NCBI RefSeq assembly: GCF_016634425.1
Contig: NZ_JAEPES010000004.1
Span: 472,925 to 536,924 of the forward strand
Length of the DNA: 64,000 nt
Direction: 5' to 3'
From: Lacisediminihabitans changchengi
GTDB taxonomy: Bacteria; Actinomycetota; Actinomycetes; Actinomycetales; Microbacteriaceae
Under the pieces are notes generated by a model. That model was given only the letters and a program-made list of their open reading frames with translations, had not been told where the DNA came from and ran no database searches. The position numbers and the translations under genes were made by a program. Below, in pieces: positions 56,095-63,697 of the stretch (position 1 is the stretch's first letter; each line of letters starts with the position of its first letter).

Positions 56095-56399
56095 CAGGCC
56101 TGCATCCTCATGATCTCATTGAAGGCGTCGACGCCCTTGTTGCGTACGGCGGCGACGAGTTCGAGCTCGACCTGAGCGCGGGTCGAGGCGATGGTGGCCT
56201 TGTGGATGTCTTCGAGGTTTCCGGTGACCGCCTGCACGTTCAGGGCATCGGAGGTGGCCTGCGTCTGCTGCAGGCCGTCAATGGTGCCGCCGAGGATGGA
56301 GGCGAAGTCGGCCGCGCCCGTGGGGTTGGTCGGCGCGGTTGCCCCGACAGACGGCGCGCCGGTGATGCCGGCGACGGAGGTGATGGCGGAGATATCCAT
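56094..56399 (-). CDS. fliE: flagellar hook-basal body protein FliE
   Basis: A 101-residue protein with the FliE core DFASILGGTIDGLQQTQATSDALNVQ and AQVELELVAAVRNKGVDAFNEIMRMQ. It forms the junction between MS ring and rod. The place between flgC and fliF is the canonical one. Confidence 0.92.
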   Translation of the reverse strand: MDISAITSVAGITGAPSVGATAPTNPTGAADFASILGGTIDGLQQTQATSDALNVQAVTGNLEDIHKATIASTRAQVELELVAAVRNKGVDAFNEIMRMQA

Positions 56400-56401
56400 T
56401 A

Positions 56402-56791
56402 CTAGCGCCCGATCTGCAGTGCTGCTTCGTAGGTGGTCTTGGCGCGATCGACGACCGCGGCGTTCGCCTGGTAGCCGCGCTGGGCCATGATCAGCTGGCC
56501 CATCTGGGAGGCGAGGTCGATGTCGGGCATGCGCACCATGCCGTCTTTGTCGGCGAGGGGGTTGTCGGGTGCATAGACCAGGCGACCCTCGGCCGAGCCG
56601 TAGGCGACGCCCTGCACATACACGCCCGAGGTGCCCGCGCCCTCCTGGGCGACGACGTAACGGGCACGGAATGCCTCACCGTCGGTCGGCTTGACGGTGT
56701 TGACGTTGGCGATGTTGTCAGAGACCGCGTCGAGCCACTTGCGGTGAAGGGTGAGGCCGGTGGAGGCGATGCCAATCGCGTCGAAAGTCAT
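56402..56791 (-). CDS. flgC: flagellar basal-body rod protein FlgC
   Basis: A 129-residue rod protein: FDAIGIASTGLTLHRKWLDAVSDNIANVNT at the N-terminus and DLASQMGQLIMAQRGYQANAAVVDRAKTTYEAALQ at the C-terminus, plus VAYGSAEGRLVYAPDNPLADKDG in the middle. The start overlaps the flgB stop as TGATG. It builds the proximal rod. Confidence 0.95.
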   Translation of the reverse strand: MTFDAIGIASTGLTLHRKWLDAVSDNIANVNTVKPTDGEAFRARYVVAQEGAGTSGVYVQGVAYGSAEGRLVYAPDNPLADKDGMVRMPDIDLASQMGQLIMAQRGYQANAAVVDRAKTTYEAALQIGR

Positions 56792-57132
56792 CAGGCACTC
56801 CTCATCGCGGTGCGCATCTGGGCGAACTCGGTGCTGACGGCCTGCGACGCGAACTGAATGCGCAGCACCGTGTCGATGTTGGAGAGAGTCTCGGTGTCGA
56901 GGTTGACGTTGTTGCCGTCGATCTGGGTCGGCTCGAGAGAACGCTTCACCTCGGGGGCGACCACGCCACTCTTCTGCTCTACCGACTTGGCGAGGGCGTC
57001 TTCGAATAGCACGCGCTTGGCGTGGTAGTCGGGGGTGTTCACGTTCGCGATGTTGTTCGCGATGACGCGCTGGCGGAGCGCCAGGCCGTCGAGCGCGCTG
57101 CTGAGTGCAGCGGCGGTGACCGATTCGAGCAC
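56791..57132 (-). CDS. flgB: flagellar basal-body rod protein FlgB
   Basis: A 113-residue rod protein from GTG 57132: ESVTAAALSSALDGLALRQRVIANNIANVNTPDYHAKRV then DTVLRIQFASQAVSTEFAQMRTAMRSA. I prefer this GTG to a TTG at 57180 because FlgB homologues begin at this point. The 48 bases between are then part of a leader with two GGA-loop hairpins, downstream of a FliA-type promoter. First gene of the basal body operon. Confidence 0.92.
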   Translation of the reverse strand: MLESVTAAALSSALDGLALRQRVIANNIANVNTPDYHAKRVLFEDALAKSVEQKSGVVAPEVKRSLEPTQIDGNNVNLDTETLSNIDTVLRIQFASQAVSTEFAQMRTAMRSA

Positions 57133-57160
57133 GGATTGTCCGTTTCGCCTAAAAACGAGC

Positions 57161-57175
57161 GGCCGATCCGTGGCC
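57161..57175 (-). promoter_or_regulatory. GGA-loop hairpin 2 in flgB leader (candidate CsrA site)
   Basis: The minus strand reads GGCC-ACGGATC-GGCC: a 4-bp stem with a 7-base loop containing ACGGA. It lies 29 bases before the GTG. Another ACGGA (57143-57139) occupies the ribosome-binding position 6 bases from the start codon. Confidence 0.5.
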
Positions 57176-57182
57176 TTCAAAT

Positions 57183-57197
57183 GAGCGATCCCTGCTC
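57183..57197 (-). promoter_or_regulatory. GGA-loop hairpin 1 in flgB leader (candidate CsrA site)
   Basis: The minus strand reads GAGC-AGGGATC-GCTC: a 4-bp stem and a 7-base loop containing GGA, near the predicted 5' end of the transcript. It is similar in size and loop sequence to hairpin 2. Confidence 0.5.
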
Positions 57198-57208
57198 TTC
57201 GAATTCAG

Positions 57209-57235
57209 CTATCGGCAGCCGCGCCCAATTCGTTA
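57209..57235 (-). promoter_or_regulatory. FliA-type promoter of the flgB operon
   Basis: TAAC (57235-57232), 15 bp, GCCGATAG (57216-57209) on the minus strand. The predicted start is near 57202, giving a leader of about 70 bases to the flgB GTG. Confidence 0.8.
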
Positions 57236-57259
57236 GGTGAAACGTCCAGGTGGATCTCG

Positions 57260-57607
57260 TCAGCCGGTCACATCGAGGTACGGCGAACCGCCGCCGACCT
57301 GGCCGGTCGGCACCGTGCGCAGCGCCGCGAGGTGTTTGCCGATGCTGCGCTGGCGTCGTTCGAGTTCGGCGACCCCGTCGTTCTGGGCGTCGAGCACGCG
57401 CGCTGCGCGCTCGCGCAGCTCCGCCGGCATCGGCCCGATGTCGCTCGGTAGCGACCAGACCCGCTCGCCGATCTCCGGCTCGCCGGCGTCATCGGAACCA
57501 TTGGCATCCTTCGCGACAGCCCGCTCGACATACTGTTCCATTGCACTGAGCACGGCATCCCAGTTGTCCCACCTGGCGTTCGCGTTCGCGTTGGTGAAGC
57601 CCGTCAC
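57260..57607 (-). CDS. small FliT-like protein downstream of fliS
   Basis: A 115-residue acidic, helical protein with no signal or membrane segment. It follows fliS by one base, exactly where FliT or a comparable export chaperone is usually encoded. Helical stretches at about 10-33 and 62-98 (AELRERAARVLDAQNDGVAELERRQRSIGKHLAAL) fit a FliT-type helix bundle, but sequence identity to FliT is not recognisable. The call therefore rests on position and size. Confidence 0.55.
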   Translation of the reverse strand: MTGFTNANANARWDNWDAVLSAMEQYVERAVAKDANGSDDAGEPEIGERVWSLPSDIGPMPAELRERAARVLDAQNDGVAELERRQRSIGKHLAALRTVPTGQVGGGSPYLDVTG

Positions 57608-57608
57608 G

Positions 57609-58043
57609 TCAGGCGACGCCGAGGTCGCGGCTGATGGCGCCGGACGCCCCCGCGGCCGGCTGCACCGAGAGCTGAGCGGCGGCCTCCTGCCAGGCCTGAC
57701 GCAGTGGCTCGAGGTGGTCGATGGCTTCGTGGATGCCCGCGGCCTCTCGGCGCACGTTGGCGAGCACGAGCAGGCTCTGGCAGTACTGATACAGGGCGAA
57801 CAGCTGGGGACCGCCGTCCCAGAGGTCGACCTTGAGCGAGCTGCTCAGCTCGGTGACGATCGCCTGCGCGTGCAGCAGATTGTTCGACATGGTCTGCCAG
57901 TCGGCACTCTCGTGGGCGACCGCTGCACGCTCCAGGTCGAGCATCAGACGGTCGTAGAGCATCGTGAGCAGGCGAACCGGGGAGGCGGACAAAACGGCGT
58001 CGTTCGCGTATTGGGTGCGCTGGGCACTGAAGGTCAGGGTCAT
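57609..58043 (-). CDS. fliS: flagellin export chaperone FliS
   Basis: A 144-residue helical protein with FliS motifs near the start (QYANDAVLSASPVRLLTMLYDRLMLDLERA) and ALYQYCQSLLVLANVRREAAGIHEAIDHLEPLRQAWQEA. It binds the C-terminus of flagellin and prevents early polymerisation. It is two bases downstream of fliD. Confidence 0.92.
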   Translation of the reverse strand: MTLTFSAQRTQYANDAVLSASPVRLLTMLYDRLMLDLERAAVAHESADWQTMSNNLLHAQAIVTELSSSLKVDLWDGGPQLFALYQYCQSLLVLANVRREAAGIHEAIDHLEPLRQAWQEAAAQLSVQPAAGASGAISRDLGVA

Positions 58044-58045
58044 GA

Positions 58046-59428
58046 TCAGCTTCCGCTAGAGGAGGAGGAGAGCGATGAGAGCTGCGAGGTGAGGGCAGCC
58101 GACTGTGCCTTCATGTTGCTCAGCAGCACCTCCATCGCGGAGTAGGTGCGCTCGAGCGTGCTTTTGCGACTGGCGAGACGGATGTCCCAGGCCGCAACCT
58201 GGTCGTTCAGCGACGTCACCGACGACTGGTCTCCGGTGATCCGCTGCGTGATCTGTCCGGTGTACTTGTCCGAGGCGATGTCGGTGACGGCAGCCACCCG
58301 GGTAGAAATGGTCTGCAGCGCCGCGTTGACCGCATCCGGATCCGCCGCCAAGGCCGCCTGGAACTTGTCGGTGTCGAAGGTGATGGTGCCGTCCTTCGTC
58401 ACGCTGATGCCGTACTCCGACGGCGAATGTCCGTCGATCGGCATGGTCGCCGCAGACATGACCTTGTCGTCGATGTCGCGCACGGTGCTATCTCCGGCGA
58501 AGACGCCGGCCTTCAGGCTGGTCGTGCCATCCGCGTTGGTGACGGTGCTGCTCGCGCTCTGGTTGCTGATCACGCTGAACACGAGGTTGAGGGCGTCGAC
58601 CAGGGCGCTGGCCTTGCTGGCGACAGCGCTCGAGTCACGCCCGATCGTGATGGTCGTCGGATCCGTGGATGTCGCCGACACGGTCACCGAGACGCCGGGC
58701 AGCAGATCGGTGAAAGTGTTGCTCGCCGAGGTGACGGTCTGCTCTGCGGAGGTTCCCGCCCAGAGCTTGACGCTGGCATCCTGCGCGGTCTTGGTGATCG
58801 CCGCACCCGGCGCGGTCAGCACATTGGTCGCCGTACCCGCTGCGACGTTCGCGGCGGTGCCCTGATAGACGCTGAACGCCGCATCCGCGCCGGTGGTCTT
58901 GCTGGAGAACTGCAGACGGTAGACCGGGTTGCCGCCGGAGTCTTTTCCCGCGGCGACCTTGGTCGCCGTCACCCCGGCGCTGGAGGCGTTCACCGCGGTG
59001 ACCACATCGTCGAGCGAACCAGAAGCAGCGCTGATCTCGACCGGCCCACCGTGGCCGACGATCGTGATTGTCGCCGGAGTCGGCCACGCGCTCATGGCGG
59101 CCGAGACGCCGATCTGGTTCTGCGCGAGCGCACTGACGACGACCTGCAGCTCCCCACCGGTCGCGCCGGCCCCGGCGGTGGCTTTGACATTCGTGTTGCT
59201 GCTGGAGGCGGAGTACAGATCGAGCGCGCCGGGTTTGGACGCGGCCTTGGCGAGAACGCCGAGTGCCGCGATCTTCGCGTTGAGCGACTGCAGTGCCGTG
59301 ATCTCGGCAGTGGTCGAGGTGACCTGTGCCTTGAGCAGGTTCTGCGGGATCGACTCCGACTGCATGAGGCTGGCGATCAGCGAGGTGGTGTCCAGGCCGC
59401 TGGAGAGCCCATCGAGGGAGATTCCCAT
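58046..59428 (-). CDS. fliD: flagellar cap protein FliD
   Basis: A 460-residue hook-associated protein 2. The N-terminal SLDGLSSGLDTTSLIASLMQSESIP and C-terminal IASDKYTGQITQRITGDQSSVTSLNDQVAAWDIRL...TYSAMEVLLSNMKAQSAALTSQLSSL are typical, with FliD_N and FliD_C regions between. It caps the filament and folds flagellin. No FliA-type motif with a proper -35 was found before it (only GGCGATAG at about 59443-59450). Confidence 0.93.
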   Translation of the reverse strand: MGISLDGLSSGLDTTSLIASLMQSESIPQNLLKAQVTSTTAEITALQSLNAKIAALGVLAKAASKPGALDLYSASSSNTNVKATAGAGATGGELQVVVSALAQNQIGVSAAMSAWPTPATITIVGHGGPVEISAASGSLDDVVTAVNASSAGVTATKVAAGKDSGGNPVYRLQFSSKTTGADAAFSVYQGTAANVAAGTATNVLTAPGAAITKTAQDASVKLWAGTSAEQTVTSASNTFTDLLPGVSVTVSATSTDPTTITIGRDSSAVASKASALVDALNLVFSVISNQSASSTVTNADGTTSLKAGVFAGDSTVRDIDDKVMSAATMPIDGHSPSEYGISVTKDGTITFDTDKFQAALAADPDAVNAALQTISTRVAAVTDIASDKYTGQITQRITGDQSSVTSLNDQVAAWDIRLASRKSTLERTYSAMEVLLSNMKAQSAALTSQLSSLSSSSSGS

Positions 59429-59475
59429 GTCGTTTCCTTTGCGCTATCGCCGAGTAGAGGGGTGGGCAGACGATA

Positions 59476-59535
59476 AACGCCCGGCGGCGATCGATTTGAG
59501 AGGTCCAGGTCTCATCACGACAGCCACCGGGCGTT
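59476..59535 (-). terminator. possible terminator after fliC
   Basis: The arms AACGCCCGG (59476-59484) and CCGGGCGTT (59527-59535) are perfect 9-bp complements, extendable with a wobble pair. The loop is long (42 bases) and the U tail is poor. It sits 29 bases after the flagellin stop and would separate fliC from fliD. Confidence 0.45.
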
Positions 59536-59563
59536 GTCCTTCTACCGTCTAGCTGTTTCCGGG

Positions 59564-60400
59564 TTAGCGGAGCAGCTGCAGGACGCCCTGGTTGCCCTGG
59601 TTCGCCTGGGCGAGCATGGCGGTGCCGGCCTGCGACAGGATGTTCGAGCGGGTGTACTTGACCATCTCGGCAGCCATGTCGGTGTCGGTGATGCGCGACT
59701 TCGCCGCGGTCAGGTTCTCGGTGGAGACACTGAGGTTGCGGATGACGCTCTCGAAACGGTTCTGCTGCGCACCGAGGTTGGCACGAGCGGTCGAGACGGC
59801 CGTGATGTTGGTGTCCAGCGTGGCGATCGTGGTCAGCGCCGCGGCACTGGTGGCGAAGCCGGCTGCGGCGAGTCCGGAGACCGTGGTGCCGATGGCAGCA
59901 ACGTCGGTGTTGGAGACGGTGATCTGGTCCTCAGCTGCGACCGAACCCGCGCCGACCTGGAAGGTCAGGGTGCCCGTGGCGTTGTTCAGCAGCTTGGTGC
60001 CGTTGAAGTTGGCCGATGCGCCGATTCGCGTGAGCTCTGCGCCGAGCGCCGTGACCTCGGTGCCGATCGCGGCACGCGACGTCGCGTTGTTCGAGTCGTT
60101 GCCGGCCTGGACGGCCAGGTCGCGAACGCGCTGGAGGATGGTCTGGACCTCGCTGAGCGAACCTTCAGCGGTCTGGATGACGCTGATGCCGTCCTGCGCG
60201 TTGCGGCTGGCGACGGTGAGGCCGCTGACCTGGGACTGCAGACCCTGCGAGATGGCCAGGCCGGCCGCGTCGTCTGCTGCGTGGTTGATGCGGAGACCGC
60301 TCGAGAGCTTCTCGAGGGACTTCGCGAGATCGTTCTGCGTGTTGCTGAGGTTCCGGTACGAGTTGAGTGCCGAAATGTTGGTGTTGACCTGCATACCCAT
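59564..60400 (-). CDS. fliC: flagellin FliC
   Basis: A 278-residue flagellin, short but complete: N-terminal D0/D1 (MQVNTNISALNSYRNLSNTQNDLAKSLEKLSSGLRINHAADDAAGLAIS) and C-terminal D1/D0 (ANLGAQQNRFESVIRNLSVSTENLTAAKSRITDTDMAAEMVKYTRSNILSQAGTAMLAQANQ, ending VLQLLR). Only about 100 residues lie between, so the surface domains are minimal. The TLR5-region residues cannot be judged. FliA-type promoter at 60462-60488; the leader has a GGA-loop hairpin and GGAGG as ribosome binding site. Confidence 0.97.
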   Translation of the reverse strand: MGMQVNTNISALNSYRNLSNTQNDLAKSLEKLSSGLRINHAADDAAGLAISQGLQSQVSGLTVASRNAQDGISVIQTAEGSLSEVQTILQRVRDLAVQAGNDSNNATSRAAIGTEVTALGAELTRIGASANFNGTKLLNNATGTLTFQVGAGSVAAEDQITVSNTDVAAIGTTVSGLAAAGFATSAAALTTIATLDTNITAVSTARANLGAQQNRFESVIRNLSVSTENLTAAKSRITDTDMAAEMVKYTRSNILSQAGTAMLAQANQGNQGVLQLLR

Positions 60401-60410
60401 GGTGTTTTCC

Positions 60411-60452
60411 TCCGTGATTGGGTCTTCCCGAATCGGCCCATCCGTGGTCCGA
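60411..60452 (-). promoter_or_regulatory. two GGA sites in the fliC leader (candidate CsrA binding region)
   Basis: On the minus strand TCGG (60452-60449) pairs with CCGA (60436-60433), and CC (60447-60446) with GG (60439-60438). They enclose the 6-base loop ACGGAT with GGA exposed. A second ACGGA (60415-60411) overlaps the ribosome binding site GGAGG. This is the two-site layout of CsrA-repressed flagellin mRNA in Bacillus. Confidence 0.6.
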
Positions 60453-60461
60453 CGTTGATAG

Positions 60462-60488
60462 CTATCGGCACCCCGCGAGTTCGCGTTA
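60462..60488 (-). promoter_or_regulatory. FliA-type promoter of fliC
   Basis: TAAC (60488-60485), 15 bp, GCCGATAG (60469-60462) on the minus strand. The predicted start is near 60455, giving a leader of about 55 bases. Confidence 0.85.
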
Positions 60489-60506
60489 GGTGCGAAGCAA
60501 ACTTTT

Positions 60507-61322
60507 TTACGACGCGGCAGAAATGCGCTGCGTCACGGGCGCCATACCCGACGCCATGCCGGCGAGCGCGCTGGTCGCCACGCGAGCCAGGTATGCGCTA
60601 CGCGCAGCAGGAGAGATGCGCGACACCGGTGCGTGCTGCTTCTCGTCGTCCGCGTAGTGCGTCTCCAGCCCGTCTTTGAGCAGACGGATGGCTTCGGCCC
60701 GCTGCTGCGAGACCGCAGAGTGCGTGATCCCCAGCTCGTCGGCGATCTCCTTGACCGAGCGGTCTTCGAAGTAGACCTGGGTGACGATCACGCGCATCTT
60801 CTCCGGCAGCGACTCGACGGCCGCGCGCAGAAAGTTAAGGCGCTCACTCGAGAGGAGCGACTCTTCGGGCAGCGCGATGTCGGCGATCAGGAAGTCCGAC
60901 ACGGCGTCATCGAGGGTCGAAACGGTACGGGCGGCATCCGCGAGTCCGGCCGAGACCTCCTCGCGGTCGACGCCCATCGCCTCGGCGATCTCATCGACCT
61001 TCGGGCTGCGGCCGAGGGCCGCGGTCAGCGTCTCCTGCACCGCGGTGGTCTCTTTGATGCGCTTACGGGCGCCCCGCGAGGCCCAGTCGCTGGAGCGCAT
61101 CTCATCGGCGAACGCACCGACGATGCGCTTACGGGCGTATGCACCGAAGGGAACGCCGAGGGTGGAATCGAACGCGTCAGCCGCGGTCACGAGAGCGAGT
61201 GCGCCGGCCGAAGCCAGGTCGTCGCGAGAGAGGTGGGTGGCTTTCGCCCACACCTCTGACACCAGGTAACCCACCAGTGGGAGATTCTCCACAACCAATG
61301 CGTTGCGTTCCGATTTGTTCAC
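60507..61322 (-). CDS. fliA: flagellar/WhiG-type RNA polymerase sigma factor FliA
   Basis: A 271-residue group 3 sigma factor. Region 2 (LPLVGYLVSEVWAKATHLSRDDLASAGALALVTAADAFDSTLGVPFGAYARKRIVGAFADEMR), region 3 (AVQETLTAALGRSPKVDEIAEAMG) and region 4 (SLPEKMRVIVTQVYFEDRSVKEIADELGITHSAVSQQRAEAI) are all present. It should direct transcription from the five GCCGATAG promoters found nearby. GTG 61322 is the start. Anti-sigma FlgM is not seen in the window. Confidence 0.94.
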   Translation of the reverse strand: MNKSERNALVVENLPLVGYLVSEVWAKATHLSRDDLASAGALALVTAADAFDSTLGVPFGAYARKRIVGAFADEMRSSDWASRGARKRIKETTAVQETLTAALGRSPKVDEIAEAMGVDREEVSAGLADAARTVSTLDDAVSDFLIADIALPEESLLSSERLNFLRAAVESLPEKMRVIVTQVYFEDRSVKEIADELGITHSAVSQQRAEAIRLLKDGLETHYADDEKQHAPVSRISPAARSAYLARVATSALAGMASGMAPVTQRISAAS

Positions 61323-61696
61323 AAGCCGTGCCCCCGTTTGCGATCCCAGTCGCGTTGCGGCGACATCCGTAAGGGACGGATGCCGTAAAACTTTGCAGTT
61401 CGTTTTCGGGTAGGTGTTGCGGGTGAGAGGTGTTTTTCGAGCGGTTCCGTCGGGGTGCCAGCCCCGCGATCCGGTTTTGACTCTATGGCGCTGACAACCC
61501 CCGTGACCAGGAAATTCGGGGTCTACGCGGCCGTTTTCGCCCCCAGTCCGGGGGACCGCGTACCCCGTTTCAGCGAATTAGTCCTCCATGGTGCTGACAC
61601 CCGCCCGTGTCCCCCACGGCCTCGAATTCGCACCCGAAGATGACTAACGCCCGGCGTACCCTTGCCGATAGTCCCCACCGAACGAGAGTGGAGAAA
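61323..61696. promoter_or_regulatory. 374-bp divergent promoter region between fliA and flgN
   Basis: No gene is seen. A hairpin CATCCGT-AAGGG-ACGGATG (about 61366-61384) lies in the presumed fliA leader. The flgN side has a FliA-type promoter (61645-61671). No FliA-type motif points toward fliA, so that gene probably uses the housekeeping sigma factor or another regulator. Confidence 0.5.
61645..61671 (+). promoter_or_regulatory. FliA-type promoter of flgN-flgK-flgL
   Basis: TAAC (61645-61648), 15 bp, GCCGATAG (61664-61671) on the plus strand. The predicted start near 61678 leaves a short leader of about 19 bases with a GGAG site. Confidence 0.85.
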
Positions 61697-62245
61697 ATGA
61701 CGTCGGTGGCACGAGCAGTGGGAACGTCAGCGCTTGCAGACGACCGGACTGGAGCAGACATGAGTGCGAACGAGCTTTCGGCCAGCCTGTGGCGTGAGCG
61801 GGAGCTGCTCGACCTGCTCGTCTTCAAGCTGGAGGAGGAGCAGTTCATCCTCTCTTCCGGCAAGACCCGCTGGCTTCAGTTCGCCACCCGTGAGGTCGAA
61901 CAGGTCATGGAGCGTCTGCGCCAGGCTGGCCTCGCCCGCACCGTCGAGGCATCCATCGTCGCCAACGAGTGGGGAGCAGAGGATGACGTCACCCTCCGTG
62001 AACTCGTCGCCCTCGCGCCGAACGGCCCATGGGCCGACATCTTCACCGCGCATCTCTCGGCGATGACCGAGCTGACCAACGAGATCCGCGAACTGCGTGA
62101 CCTCAACGAGCACTACCTGCGCACGGCCATCCGCTTTGTGCAGGAATCGCAGAGCGAGGGCAGCACCGACAGCGGAACGTACACCGCCAAGGGCGACACC
62201 GGGTCGTCCGGTGGTTCGTCCCACATCTTCGACGTGACCCTCTGA
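61697..62245 (+). CDS. flgN: flagellar export chaperone FlgN
   Basis: A 182-residue helical protein with FlgN features (SASLWRERELLDLLVFKLEEEQFILSSGKTRWL, then ELTNEIRELRDLNEHYLRTAIRFVQ). It guards FlgK and FlgL before export and stands directly before them. ATG 61697 is chosen because GGAG lies 5 bases upstream and the FliA-type promoter just before; the open frame upstream would precede the transcript start. The C-terminus is a Ser/Gly/Thr-rich tail. Confidence 0.9.
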   Translation: MTSVARAVGTSALADDRTGADMSANELSASLWRERELLDLLVFKLEEEQFILSSGKTRWLQFATREVEQVMERLRQAGLARTVEASIVANEWGAEDDVTLRELVALAPNGPWADIFTAHLSAMTELTNEIRELRDLNEHYLRTAIRFVQESQSEGSTDSGTYTAKGDTGSSGGSSHIFDVTL

Positions 62246-62264
62246 TCGAGTACCGGACACGAAC

Positions 62265-63695
62265 ATGGTGAGCACTTTCGGCGGTCTCAGCACCGCATAC
62301 TCCGGTCTGAACGCCGCCCGCCAGGGCCTGGATGTCGTGGGGCAGAACATCGCCAACGCCACGACCGCGGGCTACACCCGTCAGCGCATCACCACCTCTG
62401 CGGTGGGGTCGCTGGCGCAGGTCGGCCCGCTGTCTGGCGGCAGCCCGCGCGTCGGACAGGGCGTCTCCGTCGACGGTGTCGCCCGCCTCGGTGACGCGTT
62501 CCTCGACGCCCGCGTGCGAATCACCGCCGCGGCCTCCGGCAATCTTGCGGTGCGCTCGAACACGTTCACCGACATCCAGGCCTCACTCAACGAGCCGGGC
62601 AAGAACGGCATCTCCGCCCAGCTCTCCAGCTTCTGGAGCGCCTGGAGCGCCGTGAGCAATCAGGCCGGGCAGGCAGCGCCGGCCGGAGTGCTGCTGCAGA
62701 CCGCCACCGCACTGACGAACCAGATCGCCGCGGGATACACCGCGCTGAACGACCAGTGGACGCAGACCCGTGGCAAGCTCACCGGCATGGTCGATGAGCT
62801 CAATCAGGCTGCCACGTCGGTGGCAGCCCTCAACGGCGAAATCCGCTCCACTCTCGCCCGTGGCGGCTCGGCAAATGAGCTGATCGACCAGCGCAATCAG
62901 CTCACGACCTCGATCGCCGCCCTCACCGGGGGCACAGTGCGGGAGCTGCCCGACGGCACCGCCGAGGTCTTGGTCGGCGGCAACGCCCTAGTTTCGGGCG
63001 ACACGTCGTACCAGCTTTCCGTGTCCGGCAGCAGCACGATGGAGGGTGCGAGCGGGGCCCCGCTCACACTGCAGTGGACGGCCCGCCCGAATATCCCCGT
63101 GTCGGTTGAATCCGGTGAGATCGCCGGCGCTCTCTCGGTGCTCGCCGGCGCAAACGCCAGTGGCACCGGCGGGGCGATCGCCGAGGCCGCGGCCGGATAC
63201 AACAAATTCGCCACCTACTTGGCCAACGCGGTCAATGCGGTGCACTCCGGCGGCACCACACCGAGCGGTACCACCGGCCTGAGCTTCTTCGCCGTGTCCT
63301 CCACCGGACCGGCCGCGCTCGGGTTGAGCGTCATCCCGACCAGCGGCGCGGAAATCGCCACCGGCACCGCCGGCGCAGGTGGCAACGACGGCTCGAACGC
63401 CGCCGCCATCGCGCACCTGGGTAGCGCCGCGGGTTCGCCAGACTCGGTCTGGTCCACCTTCGTCACCGGAATCGGCGTGGCGGCCAAGAGCGCACTGCAG
63501 CAGGCGACCCTCGCCGACAGCGCTGCCTCCAACGCCAGCAAGGCTCAGCTCTCCAACTCCTCGGTCGACATGGACGAAGAGAACGTCAACATGCTGACCT
63601 TCCAGACCTCGTACCAGGGTGCAGCCCGCGTCATGACCTCGATCGACGAGATGCTCGACACCCTCATCAACCACACCGGAATCGTCGGGAGATAA
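62265..63695 (+). CDS. flgK: flagellar hook-associated protein FlgK (HAP1)
   Basis: A 476-residue hook-filament junction protein. The N-terminus has TFGGLSTAYSGLNAARQGLDVVGQNIANATTAGYTRQRI, a middle FlgK signature reads GELNQ-type LAALNGEIRSTLARGGSANELIDQRNQL, and the C-terminus has SVDMDEENVNMLTFQTSYQGAARVMTSIDEMLDTLINHTGIVGR. It is 19 bases after flgN and 2 bases before flgL. Confidence 0.95.
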   Translation: MVSTFGGLSTAYSGLNAARQGLDVVGQNIANATTAGYTRQRITTSAVGSLAQVGPLSGGSPRVGQGVSVDGVARLGDAFLDARVRITAAASGNLAVRSNTFTDIQASLNEPGKNGISAQLSSFWSAWSAVSNQAGQAAPAGVLLQTATALTNQIAAGYTALNDQWTQTRGKLTGMVDELNQAATSVAALNGEIRSTLARGGSANELIDQRNQLTTSIAALTGGTVRELPDGTAEVLVGGNALVSGDTSYQLSVSGSSTMEGASGAPLTLQWTARPNIPVSVESGEIAGALSVLAGANASGTGGAIAEAAAGYNKFATYLANAVNAVHSGGTTPSGTTGLSFFAVSSTGPAALGLSVIPTSGAEIATGTAGAGGNDGSNAAAIAHLGSAAGSPDSVWSTFVTGIGVAAKSALQQATLADSAASNASKAQLSNSSVDMDEENVNMLTFQTSYQGAARVMTSIDEMLDTLINHTGIVGR

Positions 63696-63697
63696 CC

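Noticed and set aside
59443..59450. GGCGATAG before fliD as a sixth FliA-type promoter
   Set aside because: One mismatch in the -10 and no TAAC/TTAC-like sequence 15 bp upstream.
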